36,384 nucleotides of DNA, from the NCBI GenBank assembly GCA_036557285.1, contig DATBHW010000048.1, positions 1 through 36,384 on the forward strand. The letters run 5' to 3'. Below the pieces are notes generated by a model, which saw only the letters and a list, made by a program, of their open reading frames with translations, did not search any database and had not been told where the DNA came from. How positions within the stretch are numbered: position 1 is the stretch's first letter; each line of letters begins with the position of its first letter. The translations under genes were made by a program, and so were the position numbers. Source of the stretch: Ktedonobacterales bacterium (GTDB taxonomy: Bacteria; Chloroflexota; Ktedonobacteria; Ktedonobacterales; DATBGS01). Shown piece by piece: positions 32,182-36,384 of the stretch.

Positions 32182-33558
32182 CTATTTTTTCTTCCTGGGG
32201 CCGCCAGCAGATCGCGGCGTGGGGGGCTGCTCATCCGAATCGGGCCGCGCCTGGCGGGCGTCTTCATGCTGTGGCGCTTGCCGCGCTGCCCGACTGGTTC
32301 TAGGCTGGCTCCGCGTTGCGCGCCTGGCCGGTGGTTGCTGAGACGCCTCTTTGGCAGATTTTGCAGTTTCCTTTGCGTCCTGCGGCGTCTTCTCTGGCGC
32401 GGCTGGCGCTGACGCTGCCGGAGAAGATACCGGATCAGGCGGGATGAGCCAGGTATCAGGCGCAGCCTCTGCCGCAGGCGCAGCCTCCGCCGCAGGTGTA
32501 CTCTGAGCCGCTGTGGGCCGGGCAGAGTGACTTGCCTGCCCTTTCATTGCCGGGTCCACCAGTTCTGGCGGCGCCAGGAACCAGGCGCGCAGCAGTTCAT
32601 TCACTTCGTCGGCCTGTTCTTCCTGGGCCGCATTGCCCGCCTGCGTGATCAGTTCCAGCCGTGTGTGCGGGTTGAGCGTGGTCAGGGCTTCGGCATGCGT
32701 GGGGTCGTTAATGGCGTCCTGAATACCCCAGACGAGCAAGATGGGCTGCCGAAGGGCGGCAAACTCCCCTGCCACGTCTCTATCCAGTTTGCCGCTCATA
32801 AAAGCCAGCGGCGCAAAGCGCGCGCCGTACTGGTGCGTGGTGGCGAATAGATACTGCACTACCTCCGGGGTCACATGCTCAGGATTGGCGTAACTCTGAT
32901 GGGCAATGAGCCAGGACAATGCTGTCCTGGTCGTCAGAAATGCGTAGGGTACCTGACCGGCGGTAGTTTCGCTGATGCGCCGCAAGATGCTGCGCAGCGC
33001 CCCGCTTGATCTGTCAGACCATTCGTGGTTCTGGGCCGCAGAGGGCGGGATAATGCCGGTGGGGCTGATAAAGACCAGGCGATTGAAGAGCTGGCTGTCG
33101 AGATTGGCGGCGCGCGCGGCGAAGGCGGCGCTGTGGTCGCGGGCAACCACGATAGCTGGCCGGGCGATGACTTCGCGGGCAAAATCGGTGATAAGCTGCA
33201 CGTAGAGATCGGCGCTGTATTCAATGGCGGGCCGGTCCGAGAGGCCAAAGCCCAGCAGATCGGGCGCGTAGACGCGAAACGTCTGACTGAGCGCGCTAAA
33301 GTTCTTGCGCCACTCGAACGAGGAGCCGCTCAGGTGGACGCTGTGCAGCAGCAGGACGGGCTGCGCGTCGGCAGGCCCGCGCACTTTATAGAACACGTCA
33401 CCTTCGCGGAAGCGGAAGATGCGGCTGTCGCCTTCCAGGGCGCTCTCCAGCGGCTGAGGCGTGGCAAGCACGCTGCTGGCCGTGACTACCAGCGCGCCCC
33501 CGGCAACCACCGCGCCAGTCAGCGCCACTCCCCGCGAGATTGATCGTATGGCCCCCAT
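32182..33558 (-). CDS. Degenerate alpha/beta hydrolase with disordered C-terminus
   Basis: 458 residues or so: a hydrophobic N-terminal anchor (about 9-32), an alpha/beta hydrolase domain (about 45-330) and a Pro/Ala/Lys-rich tail of about 130 residues ending GGPRKKK. The nucleophile elbow reads ARDHSAAFA (Ser143) in place of G-x-S-x-G, the oxyanion region reads LLHSVH in place of HG, the acid is at Asp281 (WGIQD), and the usual catalytic His of AGHxxQ is Asn309 (AGNAAQEEQ). The fold is clear but hydrolysis by a normal triad is unlikely. The start at 33558 is chosen because AAAGGAAC lies about 7 nt upstream; a frame open to 33597 lacks such a site. Confidence 0.85.
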   Translation of the reverse strand: MGAIRSISRGVALTGAVVAGGALVVTASSVLATPQPLESALEGDSRIFRFREGDVFYKVRGPADAQPVLLLHSVHLSGSSFEWRKNFSALSQTFRVYAPDLLGFGLSDRPAIEYSADLYVQLITDFAREVIARPAIVVARDHSAAFAARAANLDSQLFNRLVFISPTGIIPPSAAQNHEWSDRSSGALRSILRRISETTAGQVPYAFLTTRTALSWLIAHQSYANPEHVTPEVVQYLFATTHQYGARFAPLAFMSGKLDRDVAGEFAALRQPILLVWGIQDAINDPTHAEALTTLNPHTRLELITQAGNAAQEEQADEVNELLRAWFLAPPELVDPAMKGQASHSARPTAAQSTPAAEAAPAAEAAPDTWLIPPDPVSSPAASAPAAPEKTPQDAKETAKSAKEASQQPPARRATRSQPRTSRAARQAPQHEDARQARPDSDEQPPTPRSAGGPRKKK

Positions 33559-33669
33559 GCTTTTCGTTCCTTTCCAAATACCGGGTAGCTCTCTCACTGA
33601 GCGCCGCGCCCAGGCGATGAAAGCGCCAGGGATGATCTCGCAAATCCTATACCATACGCGCCCGCCTGG

Positions 33670-35091
33670 CTAGAAACATGCCTGCGACTCAACGACCTGA
33701 TACCCGCGTTCTTGCAGCACGTGCAAGAGTTGATCGCAGTGGGCGCGGTCACGGGTTTCCAGCGTCAGAATGACTTCGACCTGATGGATGGGGATATGCG
33801 CACTCAGTCGGTGATGGTTCACATCCAGCACGTTGACGCCCTCATCGGCAATGACCTGAAGCAGCCGCAGCAGTTCGCCGGGCCGGTCAGCGAGCAAGGT
33901 ATGGATCGCAAGGAAACGCCCGGCAGCCGAGAGGCCATGCTGGATGAAGCGGCTGACCAGATTGATGTCAATATTGCCGCCGCTGAGCAGGCAAACTACG
34001 GCATGCCCTTTGACATTAATGAGGCCGCTGAGCAGGGCGGCGACGCCAATCGCGCCCGCGCCTTCCACCAGGAACTTGCAACGCTCCAGCAGGAGCAGCA
34101 CAGCGTTGATGATCTGCTCATCGCTCATGAGCAGCACATCATCCACCAGTTCTTTGATGATAGGGAAGGTGATTTCGCCGGGGCGCTTGACGGCGATGCC
34201 ATCGGCAATGGTGCTGATGGCTGGCAGCGTGACGACCTCGCCGACATCCAGCGAGGCGCGGCACGAGCCGGAACCGCTGGCTTGCACGCCGATGATACGA
34301 ATGTCGGGATTGAGCGATTTGGCCGCGACGGCTATGCCAGCGATCAGGCCGCCGCCGCCAATAGGCAAGATGAGTGTATCCACGTCGGGCTGCTCGTTGA
34401 GCATTTCCAGGCCCAATGTCCCCTGGCCCGCGATCACGTCGGGATCATCAAAAGCGGGAATATAGGTTGCGCCGGTTTCGCGCTGCGCCTCCATACAGCG
34501 GGCGTAGGCGTCGTCGTAGGTGTCGCCATGCAGCACAACCTGCGCGCCATAGCTCTGCGTGGCCGTGACCTTGGCGAGCGGGGCAAAGCGCGGCATAAAA
34601 ATCGTGCAGGATACGCCCGCGTCTCTGGCGGCAATCGCCACGCCCTGCGCGTGATTGCCAGCGGAGGCGGTGATGACGCCGTGTTTGCGCTGCGCCTCGC
34701 TGAGCCGGGACATTTTATACGTGGCTCCGCGAATCTTAAACGAACCGGCGCGCTGAAGCATCTCCGCTTTCAGATAGACATTGGCGCCGGTCATGGCGCT
34801 GAAGGTGCGCGAATGGACCATCGGGGTGTGGGCGATGCTTTTGCGTAAGACATCCTGGGCGCGCCAGATGTCGGCGATGCTGACGGGCAGCACACCAGGG
34901 CGGTCCGCTTTGGAGACTTTCGCCCCGCGTCCATTGACACCGCGCGCGGGACGGGCGCTGGCTGGAGTGGTGGTCGCAGGCTCTTCGGGGGCTTCAACAC
35001 CTTCCGGGCTGATAGGAGGAGCCGGGGTATCGGCAGCGCCAGTGGCGCGAGGCAGCGACGGAGAAGTGGGCGCGGTGGTTTCCGTGGTCAT
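33670..35091 (-). CDS. ilvA: Threonine ammonia-lyase with C-terminal ACT domain
   Basis: 473 residues. The first ~65 are a Pro/Thr-rich low-complexity extension. The PLP fold follows, with the lysine in AGSFKIRGA (Lys119), the Ser/Thr loop SAGNHAQG, and the glycine-rich phosphate loop GGGGLIAG. An ACT domain closes the protein (about 395-473, HTLLADRPGELLRLLQVIADEGVNV). This short TdcB-like form with one ACT domain deaminates threonine (or serine) to 2-oxobutyrate, first step of isoleucine synthesis. The start at 35091 follows GAGGAGG; an ATG at 35121 is less likely. Isoleucine feedback through ACT is a family expectation. The symbol tdcB would be an alternative. Confidence 0.93.
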   Translation of the reverse strand: MTTETTAPTSPSLPRATGAADTPAPPISPEGVEAPEEPATTTPASARPARGVNGRGAKVSKADRPGVLPVSIADIWRAQDVLRKSIAHTPMVHSRTFSAMTGANVYLKAEMLQRAGSFKIRGATYKMSRLSEAQRKHGVITASAGNHAQGVAIAARDAGVSCTIFMPRFAPLAKVTATQSYGAQVVLHGDTYDDAYARCMEAQRETGATYIPAFDDPDVIAGQGTLGLEMLNEQPDVDTLILPIGGGGLIAGIAVAAKSLNPDIRIIGVQASGSGSCRASLDVGEVVTLPAISTIADGIAVKRPGEITFPIIKELVDDVLLMSDEQIINAVLLLLERCKFLVEGAGAIGVAALLSGLINVKGHAVVCLLSGGNIDINLVSRFIQHGLSAAGRFLAIHTLLADRPGELLRLLQVIADEGVNVLDVNHHRLSAHIPIHQVEVILTLETRDRAHCDQLLHVLQERGYQVVESQACF

Positions 35092-35334
35092 ACGAACGAC
35101 CTCCTCAAGGCGTGTGCGCACCGTTGCGCGGTGATGTCAGCATCAACGCTGTCATCTTAACACACATCTGCACGATTTGCGCCGCGCGTCTGGTAGAGCC
35201 ATGCCAGGGACATAACATACAGAACTCCAACGCGCGGGTGGCGCCAGAGCAATAACAGGTAAACTGCGGGAAATAGTGGTATTGTAAGGCAAGAAGTGGT
35301 ATACTCAGATGGCTTAGACAAAAGGAGGAGTGCC
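35092..35334. other. Divergent intergenic region
   Basis: This 243-bp gap lies between ilvA (-) and the HTH-Uma2 gene (+). A -10-like TATACT (35300-35305) lies before the latter, without a clear -35; AGTGGTAT occurs twice nearby (about 35274 and 35295). No gene is visible. Confidence 0.4.
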
Positions 35335-36168
35335 GTGAAAGAAGCGCCAGAATATGTAACCGCCAGGGAGGCGCTGGCATTACTGGAAGTGTCGGAAGGC
35401 AAGCTAACTGCTATGCTGAAGAGCGGCGAACTCTCCTGGCGTCCGAACCCCCGCAATAAACGAGCCAAGCTGATTAAACGCGCAGACATCGAAGCATGGC
35501 TTGCCAATGCGCCGCTCCCCCCAAAGAGGGAGGTCAGAGAGCAAAAAGCGAGGGATGCAGTGGCTTCCGAGACGCTGGCGCCCTGGGCTGAGATCGTGCC
35601 AGAAGTGCCGTATCCCATGACGGCTGAAGACCTGGCGCTGTTGCCAGATGATAGCTGGCAGTATGAATTGGTGAGCGGGAGGCTTGTGCGCGTGGCCCCA
35701 CCAGGGGGAGAACATGGTGATATAGCTCTAGAATTGGGCGCTGCGCTGCGCATCTATGTCAAAGCCCACCGACTGGGCCGGGTTCTGGCGGCTGGGACCG
35801 GCTTTCTGCTCCCCTTACCGGGCAAATCGCAGCAGACAGAACTGGCTCCAGATGTCTCATTTGTGCAAACGAGGCGGCTTCCTCCCCGCCAGAGCGAGGC
35901 ATATCGAGCCGTCTGGCCCCTTGCGCCTGATCTGGTCGCCGAAGTGGCATCCCCTACCCAGCATCAGCCTGAGATGGCTGCCAAAGCCAGGCAATGGCTG
36001 GCTGGTGGGGTACGGCTGGTATGGGTGGTCTGGCCCAAAGAGCGGGAGGTAGACCTCTGGCTCCCCGTTCATGAAAATCCGGTGCAAACGTTGCGGCTCG
36101 AGAGTACGTTGAATGGCCGCGATGTGGTCCCCGGCTTTTCCTATCCTCTCAAGGAGCTGTTCGCGTAG
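35335..36168 (+). CDS. Helix-turn-helix/Uma2-family nuclease fusion
   Basis: 277 residues. Residues 5-58 form an excisionase/MerR-like helix-turn-helix (YVTAREALALLEVSEGKLTAMLKSGEL...RADIEAWL). From about 93 on the sequence is a Uma2 (DUF820) domain of the PD-(D/E)xK nuclease fold: YELVSGRLVRVAPPGGEHGD, Asp173 in LAPDVSF, Glu203 in DLVAEVASP, and Lys217 before WLAGGVRLVWVV. All likely catalytic positions are present. Uma2 proteins are expanded in cyanobacteria and Chloroflexota and their role is unclear; a DNA-binding head on the same chain suggests a regulated or targeted nuclease. GTG start at 35335 follows AAAGGAGGAG. Confidence 0.82.
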   Translation: MKEAPEYVTAREALALLEVSEGKLTAMLKSGELSWRPNPRNKRAKLIKRADIEAWLANAPLPPKREVREQKARDAVASETLAPWAEIVPEVPYPMTAEDLALLPDDSWQYELVSGRLVRVAPPGGEHGDIALELGAALRIYVKAHRLGRVLAAGTGFLLPLPGKSQQTELAPDVSFVQTRRLPPRQSEAYRAVWPLAPDLVAEVASPTQHQPEMAAKARQWLAGGVRLVWVVWPKEREVDLWLPVHENPVQTLRLESTLNGRDVVPGFSYPLKELFA

Positions 36169-36327
36169 AGGAGAGGGGCTGTGAGGCAGTTAAGAAATTT
36201 AAGCATTGGCTACTTGAGCTTTGCTAAAGAGAGCAACTCCTGTATGTACTACGAAGCTTCTCCAGTGACATCCATGCTGATCGCTCGTTGTAATGAGCGA
36301 AGGATGCAGAGAAGGAGAGAAGCTGCG
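36169..36327. other. Intergenic region before the transposase start
   Basis: A 159-bp stretch, lower in GC than the genes around it. It includes a short hairpin CGCTC/GAGCG (about 36282-36299). It probably contains the left end of an insertion sequence, but I could not identify the terminal inverted repeat without the other end. Confidence 0.35.
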
Positions 36328-36384
36328 ATGACTGCTGAAGAGAAGATCGCTCGCCATCGGTTGAGCGTGCTGGAGTTGGGGCAG
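36328..36384 (+). mobile_element. Start of a transposase gene, probably IS481-type (partial)
   Basis: ATG at 36328 with GGAG about 10 nt upstream. The 19 codons read MTAEEKIARHRLSVLELGQ before the window ends. This matches my memory of the N-terminus of IS481-family transposases with a helix-turn-helix (EEK..RHRLSVLELA..LGNVSEACR...). The identification rests on very few residues. Confidence 0.55.

Overview
The window looks like a piece of a high-GC bacterial chromosome, probably from the Chloroflexota and perhaps Ktedonobacteria-like. That placement is an impression from the first ~140 nt of a 16S rRNA gene, the house style of the proteins (Pro/Thr stalks, PRC-domain MgtE, YgiT zinc finger, Uma2 family) and near-consensus sigma70-type promoters. 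No plasmid, phage or CRISPR region is visible. A transposase start of likely IS481 type sits at the right edge.

Layout. 1-720: 5' end of a 16S gene on the minus strand, its promoter, then a composite repeat. 717-3344: a divergent MgtE-type transporter on the minus strand behind a very long leader with a good promoter, competing 5' hairpins and a 57-codon ORF. 3381-3870: a second composite repeat. 4027-8265: an alpha/beta hydrolase (+), a VOC protein/phosphotransferase pair (-), and glucose-6-phosphate dehydrogenase (+). 8380-10482: a lipoprotein, two small membrane proteins and a DUF192 protein (all -). 10504-15032: three extracytoplasmic proteins in a row (+), each with its own promoter: Ig/IPT-like stalk protein, Pro/Thr-stalk protein with an acidic Tyr-rich tail, and a TadG-like protein closed by a strong terminator. 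15056-19954: trehalose phosphatase, a 14-TM drug exporter with an operator over its promoter, and GluRS (all -). 19976-20024: two perfect TGTGA-N6-TCACA palindromes. 20444-24570: a class A PBP with a 400-residue N-terminal extension, then a Nudix hydrolase (+). 24608-26502: 2-hydroxyacid dehydrogenase, YgiT-type zinc finger, biotin carrier protein (-). 26682-29565: HAD-like protein, HEAT-repeat protein (+), and an orphan OmpR-type regulator (-) overlapping it tail to tail. 29805-32176: small membrane protein, a probable structured leader RNA with its own terminator, and a GT87-type membrane glycosyltransferase (+). 32182-35091: a degenerate alpha/beta hydrolase and threonine ammonia-lyase (-). 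35335-36384: HTH-Uma2 fusion and the transposase start.

Most genes are single transcription units; only VOC/APH and perhaps the YgiT/biotin-carrier/2-hydroxyacid dehydrogenase run look like operons. The best leads for something undescribed are the leader RNA before the GT87 gene, the long mgtE leader, the three-gene surface cluster, the TIR-bounded composite repeats, and several enzymes that kept their fold but lost a catalytic residue (APH, HAD, alpha/beta hydrolase, MgtE pore).
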